Source of the DNA: JBGSWC01 sp041752635
GTDB taxonomy: Bacteria; Planctomycetota; Planctomycetia; Pirellulales; Lacipirellulaceae
Assembly: GCA_041752635.1 (NCBI GenBank)
Contig: JBGSWC010000084.1
Location: forward strand, 1-9,565
Direction: 5' to 3'
DNA length: 9,565 nucleotides
Under the pieces are notes generated by a model, which saw only the letters and a program-made list of their open reading frames with translations, had not been told where the DNA came from and did not search any database. Below are positions 1 to 7,010 of this stretch, piece after piece; the stretch's first letter is position 1; every line of letters begins with the position of its first letter. Position numbers and translations under genes: made by a program.

Positions 1-2033
1 GTAAGTTGGCCGAAGATAAAGATAAAGAGAAAGACGACAAGCCCGGCACGCGAGCGCGGGGTCGCAAGGCTCGCCCGGATGTCAAAGAAACAAAGGAAGG
101 CGACGGTCGTCCGATGCTCGGCGGCCGCGAGCAACGGCAACTGAGCCGCAATCGTCGCCCGCGTCGTGGCGACGAAGAGGGTGGTGGTGGCTATCGTCGA
201 TCGGTGCGTCGCCAAAAACGCAGCGGCACAAACACCGCCGCGCCACGAAAAGATCGGGTGCAACTCGAATTGCCCTGCACGGTCAAAGAATTTTCGGAAG
301 CGGTCGGTGTGCCAGCGGCCGCCATTCTGCGGATTCTGATGGAAGAGGGTGTCATGGCGCAAATCAACGCCGTGATGGACCTCGAGCTAACTGAGTTCGT
401 CGCTGCGGAACTGGAGGCGGACGTCGAGTTCGTCGAACCCCAAACACTCGAAGACAAACTGCTCACCGAAATTCGCCAGCGCGAAGATGATCCGGCCGAT
501 TTGGTCGAACGAGCCCCCGTCATCACCTTCCTCGGTCATGTCGACCACGGCAAAACTTCGCTCATCGACCGCATCATTGGTAGTGACGTCGTGAGCGGTG
601 AAAGCGGCGGCATCACCCAACACATTCGCGCCTACAAGATCGAAAAGGATGGCCGCGAAATCGCCTTCGTCGACACGCCGGGCCACGAGGCGTTCACTCA
701 AATGCGAGCGCGCGGTGCGAACGTGACCGATATCGCTGTATTGGTGGTAGCCGCCGACGACGGCGTGATGCCACAAACTGAGGAGGCGATTGGCCACGCT
801 CGCGCGGCTGGAGTGCCGATTGTTGTGGCGCTCAATAAGATGGACTTGCCCGGTGCCGACGAAAACCGCGCCATGCAAAGCCTGGCTGCTAACGACTTGT
901 TGCCGACTGCTTGGGGTGGCGATGTCGAAGTGGTAAAGACCAGCGCCACCACGGGCGAGGGCATCGACGAGTTGCTCGAGACGTTGCTCACCGTTGCCGA
1001 GTTGCGCGAGTACCGCGCCAACCCCAATCGCCCCGCCTACGGCACCGCACTCGAATCGCAACAAGACACCGATCAAGGTGTCGTTACGAAGCTGATAGTG
1101 CAAAACGGAACGCTCAGGGTGGGGGATGTGATCGTTTGTGGCGAGTCGTTCGGCCGCGTCAAAGCGCTCAGCAATCCACTCAACATGAACGACCGCTTAG
1201 GACAAGCGGGGCCGAGCACTCCCGTCAATGTCATTGGTTTTGAGTCGGCCCCTGGGGCCGGCGAATTGTTCTATGTAATCGACGAAATCTCCGAAGCGCG
1301 AGAGATTGCCGAGTTGCGTCGCGATGCGGCGCGTTCACAAATGCTCAATGCCCGCACTCCGATTCACGTGACGCTCGACAATCTCTTCGAGAGTCTCGAG
1401 ATGGTCGATGATGTACAAACGCTGAATCTCATTTTGCGTGCCGACGTGCGTGGTTCGATTGAGGCGATTCAGAAGGAACTCACCAAGCTCGATCATCCGG
1501 AAGTCAAGCTGCGAATGCTGCTCGCAACGGTTGGCGGTGTGACCGAAGGAGACGTTCACTTGGCCCACGCTTCCGACGCGGTCATTATCGCGTTCAATGT
1601 GGTACCCGAAGATCGCGCGCGGAGCTTAGCAGAGAAACTCGGCATCGAAATTCGCCGCTACGATGTCATCTACAAGATCGGTGATGACTTAAAGGCAGCG
1701 ATGGAGGGGATGCTCCGACCCGAGCAGCGCGAGGTCGAACTTGGCCGCGCGTTGATTCAACAGGTCTATAAGATCAGCCGGCTCGGCTCGGTCGCTGGTT
1801 GCCGCGTTGTGAGTGGTACGATCGAACGGAATGCCCGGTCGCGCATCATTCGCGAAAGCACCATCATCGGCGACTACCCGATCGACACACTCCGTCGAGA
1901 GAAAGACGACGTGAAGGAAGTACGCGAGGGCTATGAGTGCGGTATCAAGCTCTCGGGCTACAACGATATCAAAGAAGGCGACCTGCTCGAAGTCTATAAG
2001 ATGGAAGAAGTCGCTCGCAAATTTGACGGCTGA
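1..2033 (+). CDS. infB: Translation initiation factor IF-2, 5'-truncated by the window edge
   Basis: IF2 is the GTPase that places initiator fMet-tRNA on the 30S subunit and promotes 50S joining. The frame is open to the left edge, so the TTG at 6 is probably not the real start. Residues are counted from that TTG. A charged Arg/Gly-rich linker (about 1-82) leads into an IF2_N-type helical domain (about 85-130). The G domain follows, with G1 GHVDHGKT at 177-184, GITQHI at 202, DTPGHE at 223, NKMD at 277 and SAT at 313. Next come the beta-barrel domain II, domain III around LFESLEMVDDVQTLNLI, and the C-terminal fMet-tRNA-binding barrel with Cys599 and Cys645, ending NDIKEGDLLEVYKMEE. All GTPase motifs are intact and no internal lesion is visible. 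rbfA follows on the same strand after 72 nt, the order seen in many bacteria (infB-rbfA). Confidence 0.97.
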   Translation, partial: KLAEDKDKEKDDKPGTRARGRKARPDVKETKEGDGRPMLGGREQRQLSRNRRPRRGDEEGGGGYRRSVRRQKRSGTNTAAPRKDRVQLELPCTVKEFSEAVGVPAAAILRILMEEGVMAQINAVMDLELTEFVAAELEADVEFVEPQTLEDKLLTEIRQREDDPADLVERAPVITFLGHVDHGKTSLIDRIIGSDVVSGESGGITQHIRAYKIEKDGREIAFVDTPGHEAFTQMRARGANVTDIAVLVVAADDGVMPQTEEAIGHARAAGVPIVVALNKMDLPGADENRAMQSLAANDLLPTAWGGDVEVVKTSATTGEGIDELLETLLTVAELREYRANPNRPAYGTALESQQDTDQGVVTKLIVQNGTLRVGDVIVCGESFGRVKALSNPLNMNDRLGQAGPSTPVNVIGFESAPGAGELFYVIDEISEAREIAELRRDAARSQMLNARTPIHVTLDNLFESLEMVDDVQTLNLILRADVRGSIEAIQKELTKLDHPEVKLRMLLATVGGVTEGDVHLAHASDAVIIAFNVVPEDRARSLAEKLGIEIRRYDVIYKIGDDLKAAMEGMLRPEQREVELGRALIQQVYKISRLGSVAGCRVVSGTIERNARSRIIRESTIIGDYPIDTLRREKDDVKEVREGYECGIKLSGYNDIKEGDLLEVYKMEEVARKFDG

Positions 2034-2105
2034 TGTGGCGCATCTGGTCGACCCGTTTCTGCAACCAATCTCCGCCTGGCCCCGAGCTAACTTAAGTCAT
2101 TTTCG

Positions 2106-2555
2106 ATGAGCAGCCGCCGAGTTCTCAAAGCCGCCGAGGCGATCCGCGAAGTTGTCAGCATGGCCATCTTGACCGATCTTCGCGATCCGCGAATTGAGCA
2201 TGTCACGGTCACGCGAGTCGAGGTGTCGGGCGACATGCGGACCGCCAAGGTCTATGTGTCGGTCATGGCCGATGAGACCCACCAGAAGCTGGCCCTGCAG
2301 GGACTGCAGAACTCGGCCGGTTTTCTGCAGTCGAAGATTTCGCAGCGGATCGATACTCGCTACACGCCGCGAATTCGCTTTGAGCTCGACCAAGGCGTGA
2401 AGCAGTCGATCGAAATTGCTCGGATGCTCCGGCAAGTATTGCCCGATGAAAGCAACGATCACGCGGACGTCGATACCGATGGTGACGACAGCGACGATTT
2501 TGTGGAAGAAATAGACGAAATTCCCCCAAGCAAAGAGACAGAGCTCGAATCATAA
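2106..2555 (+). CDS. rbfA: Ribosome-binding factor A
   Basis: RbfA binds the immature 30S subunit and helps late 16S rRNA maturation and cold adaptation. The 149-residue product has the single KH-like fold expected of the family: an N-terminal helix RRVLKAAEAIREVVS, then the family-typical DLRDPRIEHVTVTRVEVSGD (24-43), the strand TAKVYVSVM (47-54), the helix LQNSAGFLQSKI carrying the AxG-type kink of the KH fold (67-78), and the strand PRIRFELDQGV (88-98). Residues about 114-149 form an acidic tail rich in Asp and Glu, an extension whose role I cannot infer. The ATG at 2106 fits the normal N-terminus of the family. No clear Shine-Dalgarno sequence precedes it. It lies 72 nt downstream of infB, probably in the same operon. 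Confidence 0.95.
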   Translation: MSSRRVLKAAEAIREVVSMAILTDLRDPRIEHVTVTRVEVSGDMRTAKVYVSVMADETHQKLALQGLQNSAGFLQSKISQRIDTRYTPRIRFELDQGVKQSIEIARMLRQVLPDESNDHADVDTDGDDSDDFVEEIDEIPPSKETELES

Positions 2556-2636
2556 TAATGGTCAGAGCATCCTCGGCACGGCCCTCGCCCTGCCTCGATT
2601 CCCCAGCCAATAATCGCGACATATCTGACAGACAGC

Positions 2637-3605
2637 ATGGCCACACAAAATCGCGGACAACGCATTACCAAACTGCTAACGCAGGTCAAAAAACAATACA
2701 AACCGGTCGCGAGCCCGCCACCGAGGAATCTGCTCGAACATTTGCTCTATGCGGCAGTGCTCGAAAACTCGCCTCACGAAGTGGCCGACAAGGTTTTCGC
2801 CGATTTGCAAAACAGCTATTGCGGCTGGAATGAAGTGCGCGTCAGCACGCGCCGCGAGTTGGCCGAAGCGATGAAGCCGCTGGTCGATCCCGACGCATCG
2901 GCCGAGCGACTCAAGCGAACTCTGCACAACGTCTTTGAAACGGTGTATGAGTTCGATCTTGAATTTTTGAAGAAGCAAAATTTGGGTCAATCGGTCAAAC
3001 AACTCGAGAGTTATGTCGGCACGACGCCCTACATGATTTCCTATGTGATTCAGCACTCACTTGGTGGCCATTCGATACCGATCAACACCGGCACCATGAT
3101 CGCCCTGCAAACCCTTGAAGTCGTAACGCCGGCGGAAGCCGCCAAGCATCAAGTCCCCGGTCTCGAGCGTACCGTTCCGAAAAACAAAGGCCCCGAGATT
3201 GCCTCGATACTTCATCAACTCGGTGTCGAAATCGGCAAAAATCCCTACGGCAGTACGGCCAAGAAGATTCTGCTTGCACTCGACCCGAGCTGCAAAGACA
3301 ACCTGCCCAAGAAACCTGTGCGGCCGGAAGCCAAGCCTGAGCCCGAGGTGGCAAAGCCAGCTGACGTGCCGAAGCCAAAAGTAGCCAATGGTAAGGCGGC
3401 CGAAAAGACAAAGTCGCCCGCCGAACCGACGCAGGCCGCAACGAAGCCCCCTGCCAAGGAGAAATCGCCACCGGCCCCAAAAACGCCACCGACTAAAAAG
3501 AAAGCATCCGCCAAGCCAACCAAGAAGAAACCAGCCGCGACCAACGCGGTGAAGAAAAAGGCGAAGACTGCCAGCAAGAAGCTGACGAAGAAGAAGCCGA
3601 AGTAG
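2637..3605 (+). CDS. Endonuclease III-like (HhH-GPD fold) protein, apparently non-catalytic, with a lysine-rich tail
   Basis: The N-terminal about 215 residues follow the endonuclease III layout. A helix NLLEHLLYAAVLEN (31-44) matches the family's opening helix. A degenerate helix-hairpin-helix lies around YVGTTPYMISYVI (126-138). INTGTM (149-154) sits where the catalytic VDTH loop normally is, and a helix GPEIASILHQLG (185-196) follows. The usual catalytic lysine of the hairpin (GVGRK in E. coli Nth) is replaced by T, P or Y, and the catalytic aspartate by Asn150. The four-cysteine iron-sulphur motif is absent; only Cys62 and Cys219 are present. Residues about 220-322 are low-complexity Lys/Pro/Ala, ending in KKKA/KKKP runs like histone H1 tails, so DNA binding is likely (inference). 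It starts 81 nt after rbfA on the same strand and has no visible lesion. The fold assignment is by eye; a glycosylase or lyase activity should not be assumed. Confidence 0.6.
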   Translation: MATQNRGQRITKLLTQVKKQYKPVASPPPRNLLEHLLYAAVLENSPHEVADKVFADLQNSYCGWNEVRVSTRRELAEAMKPLVDPDASAERLKRTLHNVFETVYEFDLEFLKKQNLGQSVKQLESYVGTTPYMISYVIQHSLGGHSIPINTGTMIALQTLEVVTPAEAAKHQVPGLERTVPKNKGPEIASILHQLGVEIGKNPYGSTAKKILLALDPSCKDNLPKKPVRPEAKPEPEVAKPADVPKPKVANGKAAEKTKSPAEPTQAATKPPAKEKSPPAPKTPPTKKKASAKPTKKKPAATNAVKKKAKTASKKLTKKKPK

Positions 3606-3654
3606 CATCACAATCGGCCTGCTAAAACGGAAGTGTTGGCCGCAGTCGCGCAGG

Positions 3655-3924
3655 ATGTGTAGAAAGCAGCTTCGTGGCCCAATCAGAATCTCCAGGAGTT
3701 TCATCGCGCCGACCACAAGTTTTTTCGGTCATTACGATGGCAAAAGTGTGCAACTCGACGAACAGGCGAGCATCGCTCCTAATACCAGAGTGATAGTGAC
3801 TGTATTGCCCGCAACTGACAACGACACGACTCTCGACGACTGGGATCTTTTGGCCGCTAGCGAACTCGCGCGAGCTTACGGCGACGGCGAACCGGAATAT
3901 ACAGAGTCTGATTTCTTGCCATGA
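3655..3924 (+). CDS. Antitoxin of a PemK/MazF-like module, start codon doubtful
   Basis: The conserved-looking part begins FFGHYDGKSVQLDE, runs through APNTRVIVTVLP and ends in an acidic tail DWDLLAASELARAYGDGEP followed by YTESDFLP. A short beta-rich DNA-binding half followed by an acidic toxin-binding tail is normal for type II antitoxins. The stop overlaps the ATG of the toxin frame by ATGA, so the two were translationally coupled. The only canonical in-frame start before the conserved part is the ATG at 3655. It adds about 16 residues (CRKQLRGPIRISRSF) that look non-coding and has no well-spaced ribosome-binding site. A start at 3703 would give an N-terminus of ordinary length and has AGGAG in front, but that codon is ATC. 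The gene may therefore be silent. The partner toxin gene is frameshifted, which fits decay of the whole module. Confidence 0.6.
   Translation: MCRKQLRGPIRISRSFIAPTTSFFGHYDGKSVQLDEQASIAPNTRVIVTVLPATDNDTTLDDWDLLAASELARAYGDGEPEYTESDFLP
3694..3698 (+). promoter_or_regulatory. Shine-Dalgarno-like AGGAG facing an ATC codon
   Basis: AGGAG is followed after four bases by ATC at 3703-3705, in frame with the antitoxin gene. This is the geometry of a genuine start site, but the codon is ATC, not ATG. It suggests either a very rare start codon or an ATG lost by one substitution. Confidence 0.4.
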
Positions 3925-4254
3925 ATGAAGGTGACGTCATTGTGGCATCGCTGCCGCAAGCAGACGGCAAGGTCAAGCAACGACCGGTGGTCCTGCATGC
4001 GAAACTTCCACCTTTTGGCGACTTCCTCACCGCGGGTATCAGCACGCAAACTCAAATTGCTTCCCGGATTCGACGAAGTCGTCGATTTCCAGCATGTTGA
4101 TTTCGTTGGATCGGGATTGAAACAAGATTCCGTCATCCGTCTCAGTTTCGTGTCTGCGATATCGCCCAATCGGTTTTGCGGTCGCATCGGAAAAACCTCT
4201 CCCGGCTTGCTCAAGTCGCTGCGAAATCGACTCGCCGACCTACTCCGGCAATAG
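3921..4254 (+). pseudogene. PemK/MazF-like toxin gene, broken by a one-base frameshift
   Basis: From the ATG at 3921 the frame reads GDVIVASLPQADGKVKQRPVV and continues to AGISTQTQI, the N-terminal half of a PemK/MazF-type mRNA interferase (GDV start, RPVV strand, ISTQ). It then degenerates and stops at TGA 4098-4100. The next frame carries the rest from about 4060: LPGFDEVVDFQHVDFVGSGL, then KQDSVIRLSFVSAISPNRF and a helical C-terminus to TAG 4252-4254. Skipping one base near 4059 joins the halves into a protein of about 110 residues, the normal length. One inserted base (or two lost) explains this. A gene caller would probably start at the ATG at 3925 and report a 109-residue protein whose first half is out of frame. 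Alternatives are a sequencing error or, less likely, programmed frameshifting. Confidence 0.75.
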
Positions 4255-4279
4255 CGTCCACCATGCTCTTGGATATGGC

Positions 4280-5380
4280 TTAACCGCCATAGCGCGGCCA
4301 GTCCGCGTACCCTTCTTCGTCGAAGCTATACCACACGCTCATGTCGGCTGGCGCGGCCAAAGGCCAATCGTTCGCGAACCTTTCGGCGAGGTCAGGATTC
4401 GAAATATAGGGCCGGCCAAACGCCACCAGATCGGCATCGCCGCTCGCGATCGCTGCTTCGGCCGACTCTTGGGTGTAGCCACAGTTTGCCATCAGTGGCT
4501 TTTGGAACACCTCGCGGAACTCGGCTAGCGTCATCGGGTCGCCTAGTTCGTGGAACCCAAACGCCAGACCATCGACGATGTGCAGGTACGCAAGCGGCAG
4601 TTCGTCGAGCTTCTCGGCTGCGTAGAGAAATGTATTGTGATAGTCTGTGCTTCCCATGTCGTTGAAGTTGCCGTTGGGCGAAAGCCTTACGCCGACCCGC
4701 TGCGCGGGCCACTCTTCGCAGACTGCTTTGGCAACTTCGCCCAAGAATCGATATCGCCCGGCGATGTCGCCACCGTAGATGTCGGTCCGCTTGTTAGTTT
4801 TCGACTGCAAGAATTGGTCGATCAACTAGCCATTCGCGCCATGGATTTCGACACCATCGAATCCGGCCGCGCGGGCTCGTTTGGCGGCTTGTCGGTAGTC
4901 TTCAACGATGCCGGGAATCTCGTCGGTGGAGAGAGCCCGGGGGGTTTCGTATTCTTGCTTGCCTTCGGGAGTATGCACGTATTCGCCACCATGCTTAATC
5001 GCCGATGCCGAGACCGGCAGACCGCCGTCGGGCTGAAAACTGCTGTGCGATGCGCGGCCACAATGCCAAAGCTGCAGGAAGATGGGGGTTCCCTTCGCAT
5101 GGACTGCGTCAACGACCTGTCGCCAGGCGGTCGCTTGCTCGTCAGAATAAATGCCCGGCGACTGGTTCCAGCCATTCCCTTGCTGCGAGACGACAGTCGC
5201 TTCGGTAATAATTAGCCCCGCCCCGGCTCGCTGCGCGTAGTACTCGGCCATCAGCGCGTTGGGCATGCGCTCGGTACCGGCACGGGCCCGCGTCATGGGA
5301 GCCATCACAACGCGGTTCTTCACGGGCAAATCGCCCAGCATGAAAGGAGACAACAATCGGGGCGAACTCGTCTGGCTCAT
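4280..5380 (-). pseudogene. Old Yellow Enzyme / N-ethylmaleimide reductase-like alkene reductase with an in-frame amber codon
   Basis: Apart from one TAG the frame encodes 366 residues, normal for OYE-family flavoenzymes, which reduce electrophilic alkenes or nitro compounds with FMN and NAD(P)H. Family marks are KNRVVMAPMTR (21-31, with the FMN-contacting Thr30), FLQLWHCGR (101-109, Gln103), GVEIHGANG (176-184, with substrate-binding His180 and Asn183), and after the stop LIDQFLQSKTNKRTDIYGG, a (beta/alpha)8 C-terminus containing ANCGYTQESAEAA and DLVAFGRPYISNPDLAERF. The TAG at 4826-4828 is codon 185, where the family has Tyr (HxxNGYL), equivalent to the OYE1 proton donor Tyr196. One TAC/TAT to TAG change accounts for it. 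The halves would otherwise be annotated as proteins of 184 and about 181 residues. The first half alone could not complete the barrel. The gene converges on the broken toxin (25 nt gap) and diverges from the 5547 gene. Confidence 0.88.
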
Positions 5381-5433
5381 GCGAAAGTTCCGGGCTCGGG
5401 GAGGTCCAGGCTAGCTGGAAGGGAAGGCTCACT

Positions 5434-5453
5434 GTTATGCATAGCAGCATAAC
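5434..5453. promoter_or_regulatory. Operator-like perfect inverted repeat in a divergent intergenic region
   Basis: GTTATGC, six bases (ATAGCA), then GCATAAC form a perfect 7-bp-arm dyad, 53 nt upstream of the OYE-like start and about 94 nt before the ATG at 5547. Its size and position suit binding by a dimeric regulator. OYE/NemA genes are often controlled by TetR-type or redox-sensing repressors, but no regulator gene is present here, so the binding protein is unknown. No convincing -35/-10 pair could be assigned in either direction. Confidence 0.4.
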
Positions 5454-5546
5454 GCTCGGCCGTTTCGCGTGCCATATACACCGATGGCGATCGAGGCCTA
5501 CAATCGGACAGACGTGCAACTAATCAAATCCGCCACGGCCCCTGTC

Positions 5547-5816
5547 ATGCCAGCCACCACACGATCGATCGAAGAGCTTTACAACGAAGCGATCGATGCG
5601 ATGACGCCTGCTGAGCGATTTGGGCGATCGGCCGCGATGTTTGAGTGGACTCGCGAGCAGATCGCGCGGCAAATCATCGCCGAGCGCAAAAGGAATGGCG
5701 AGACGACTGAACTCGGTCCCCATGCGCTAAAGCTAATGGTTGGGCTGCGGATGTATGCATCGGATCCGCTGGTTTGCCAGTGGATTGAGCGGAGGCTCAA
5801 GCATGTATCCGATTGA
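5547..5816 (+). CDS. Small helical protein, partner of the downstream nucleotidyltransferase
   Basis: The 89-residue product from the ATG at 5547 is predicted helical, charged and soluble: SIEELYNEAIDAMTPAERF (8-25), FEWTREQIARQIIAERKR (32-49), and ALKLMVGLRMYASDPLVCQW (60-79). I recall similar short proteins (TPAER, W-REQIARQI, ALK--VALR-YG--P) in planctomycetes and cyanobacteria next to nucleotidyltransferases, but I cannot name a family. The frame also has a GTG at 5469 and an ATG at 5484. I chose 5547 because the conserved-looking part starts just after it; no start has a clear ribosome-binding site. Its last 14 bases overlap the nucleotidyltransferase start, so the two are probably co-translated. 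The architecture (small gene first, enzyme second, overlapping) resembles toxin-antitoxin or chaperone/effector pairs. That function is a guess. Confidence 0.75.
   Translation: MPATTRSIEELYNEAIDAMTPAERFGRSAAMFEWTREQIARQIIAERKRNGETTELGPHALKLMVGLRMYASDPLVCQWIERRLKHVSD
5791..5795 (+). promoter_or_regulatory. Ribosome-binding site GGAGG that fixes the nucleotidyltransferase start
   Basis: A perfect GGAGG lies inside the upstream gene, seven bases before the ATG at 5803. It is the strongest Shine-Dalgarno match noted in the window and favours 5803 over the in-frame ATG at 5740. Confidence 0.75.
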
Positions 5817-6375
5817 AGCGTTTCGCGAAACCGTTCGCAAATTCGTCGACATCTTCGAGCGCCACCAAATCCGCTTTCACCTGACCGGCGGCGCGACCGG
5901 TACCGCCTACGGCGAGCCCCGGTTGACGCAGGATATTGATATTGTGGTCGATCCTGAGCAATGCAAGCGAGTTGTCGATTCACTTGTAGCAAGCCTTAAC
6001 GCATCAGAGTTCCTGTTCGACGAGGCGACGACCCGATCGGCCATCGCTTCGGGCGGGATGTTTCAGTTGCTTGACGAGGTCGAAGTTTTGAAACTCGATG
6101 TCTACCCCCGCGAAATGGTGCCGGGGGAACTCGACCGCTCGCATTATTACGACATGTTCGACGGACTCGCGGTGCCGCTTGTTTCGCTAGTCGACGCAGC
6201 CACGTCGAAGCTTATTTGGATCGACAAAGGAAGCCACAAGAGCCGCCGCGACTTGAGGGCGATTGTTCGCAAATTCGACGAGCAGCAGCTTTGCGAGTTG
6301 CATAGATTGACGGGCGAGTTAGGGCTGTCGGATTTGCTTTCGCGGGTGTTGGGCGAGGCGGATGAAATTGAGTGA
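5803..6375 (+). CDS. Nucleotidyltransferase-fold protein (MNT/AbiEii-like class)
   Basis: The 190-residue product carries the polymerase-beta-type nucleotidyltransferase signature: LTGGATGTAYGEPRLTQDID (27-46), which supplies the GG loop and the metal-binding pair Asp44 and Asp46. A likely third acidic residue is Asp99 in VLKLDVYPRE. The later SLVDAATSKLIWI (128-140) and SRRDLRAIVRKF (147-158) match the usual Lys-helix and basic 'kD--D---L' region of stand-alone nucleotidyltransferases such as AbiEii/DUF6036-like proteins. Such enzymes transfer a nucleotide to a protein or tRNA; several are toxins of bacterial defence modules. The substrate here is unknown. The gene overlaps the preceding small gene by 14 bases and has a strong GGAGG at 5791-5795. 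All key acidic residues are present and no lesion is seen. It is convergent with mazF, with 11 bases between the ends. Confidence 0.8.
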   Translation: MYPIEAFRETVRKFVDIFERHQIRFHLTGGATGTAYGEPRLTQDIDIVVDPEQCKRVVDSLVASLNASEFLFDEATTRSAIASGGMFQLLDEVEVLKLDVYPREMVPGELDRSHYYDMFDGLAVPLVSLVDAATSKLIWIDKGSHKSRRDLRAIVRKFDEQQLCELHRLTGELGLSDLLSRVLGEADEIE

Positions 6376-6386
6376 GGACTAGCCGG

Positions 6387-6737
6387 CTAATCGGGCGAAA
6401 CTAGCAGCGCCTCGATTCGCATGACGACCGCTGCCAATTGCGCGTCGCTGACGCGGCGGATTTTCTCGGCCTTGCGTGCCCGCCAATCGACGTTCCGCAA
6501 GTGATCGGCCAACACGACGCTTGCCGGTTCGCTTGGTTGCGACACATCGACTTCAAAAGCGTAGCCCTTTTGTTGCCGAGTCGCCGGACAGATCACGCAC
6601 AGCCCCGTTTTCTTATTGTACGACTTCGGGCTGACAACCAGCGCCGGCCTGCGGCCCGCCTGTTCGTGTCCCGCAACGGGGTTAAGCGTAATCCAGATCA
6701 GATCGCCCCGATCGGGGATGAACGCCCGCTTGCTCAT
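6387..6737 (-). CDS. mazF: mRNA interferase toxin MazF
   Basis: MazF cleaves single-stranded mRNA at short sequence motifs and halts growth unless bound by MazE. The 116-residue protein is close in length and motif order to E. coli MazF: IPDRGDLIWITLNPVAGHEQ (7-26), AGRRPALVVSPKSYNKKTG (27-45), the CPATRQQKGYAFEV strand-loop (50-63), then VVLADHLRNVDWRARKA (74-90) and a C-terminal helix. Counting against the E. coli protein puts the catalytic pair at Arg30 and Thr53, both present, so the toxin should be active. Its ATG overlaps the mazE stop by four bases (ATGA), giving translational coupling that keeps antitoxin synthesis ahead. The E. coli MazF target is ACA; the specificity here cannot be read from the sequence. 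Confidence 0.95.
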   Translation of the reverse strand: MSKRAFIPDRGDLIWITLNPVAGHEQAGRRPALVVSPKSYNKKTGLCVICPATRQQKGYAFEVDVSQPSEPASVVLADHLRNVDWRARKAEKIRRVSDAQLAAVVMRIEALLVSPD

Positions 6738-6976
6738 TCAACGACCTCGCGACCAAGATCGTCGCCAAAGTCGGTTTCGGCGTGCAACTGACTAGGGCGA
6801 CAGTCTTTTAGTAGCTCGGTCAAACTCAAACGTCTGGGCTCGGCCCGCCGCACGATCAGTTCATCGTCGCGCAGTACCAATTGCACCGGCGAACCATGCT
6901 CGATGTGCATTTGCCCGGCGATGGCCGAGGGGATGCGAATGGCGAGGCTGTTGCCCCATTTCTGGATGGTCGACAT
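6734..6976 (-). CDS. mazE: Antitoxin MazE
   Basis: MazE neutralises MazF and, alone or in complex, represses its own promoter. The 80-residue protein starts with the AbrB/MazE swapped-hairpin DNA-binding domain, IQKWGNSLAIRIPSAIAGQ (4-22), followed by GSPVQLVLRDDELIVRRAEP (28-47). An acidic C-terminal segment, LSLTELLKDCRPSQLHAE then TDFGDDLGREVVE (50-80), matches the MazF-wrapping tail of E. coli MazE. The ATG at 6976 has GGAG at 6984-6987 (minus strand), seven bases upstream. A promoter with an operator-like dyad lies 35-76 bases further up. The pair is intact, unlike the broken PemK-like module at 3655-4254. Confidence 0.94.
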   Translation of the reverse strand: MSTIQKWGNSLAIRIPSAIAGQMHIEHGSPVQLVLRDDELIVRRAEPRRLSLTELLKDCRPSQLHAETDFGDDLGREVVE

Positions 6977-7010
6977 CTTTTGACTCCGTGTTTGACTCGA
7001 CTGCCGGCTG

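Noticed and set aside
387..1103. Open frame of 238 codons on the minus strand inside infB
   Set aside because: It is antisense to the IF2 GTPase domain, with no motif or ribosome-binding site.
3615..3642. Inverted repeat CGGCC/GGCCG after the HhH-GPD-like gene, a possible terminator
   Set aside because: The stem is only five base pairs with an 18-base loop and no T-run follows.
3057..3716. Leu/Arg/Gly-rich open frame on the minus strand resembling a membrane protein
   Set aside because: It is the complement of the Lys/Pro/Ala-rich tail of the HhH-GPD-like gene; the hydrophobic look is an artefact of that low-complexity sequence.
3925..4254. A 109-codon gene from the ATG at 3925
   Set aside because: Its first half is out of frame relative to the toxin signature read from 3921; only the part after about 4060 is toxin sequence. 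Treated as one frameshifted pseudogene.
6380..6389. Perfect palindrome TAGCCGGCTA between the convergent nucleotidyltransferase and mazF ends
   Set aside because: Ten bases without a loop or T-tract cannot form a terminator hairpin, and it overlaps the mazF stop codon; probably chance.
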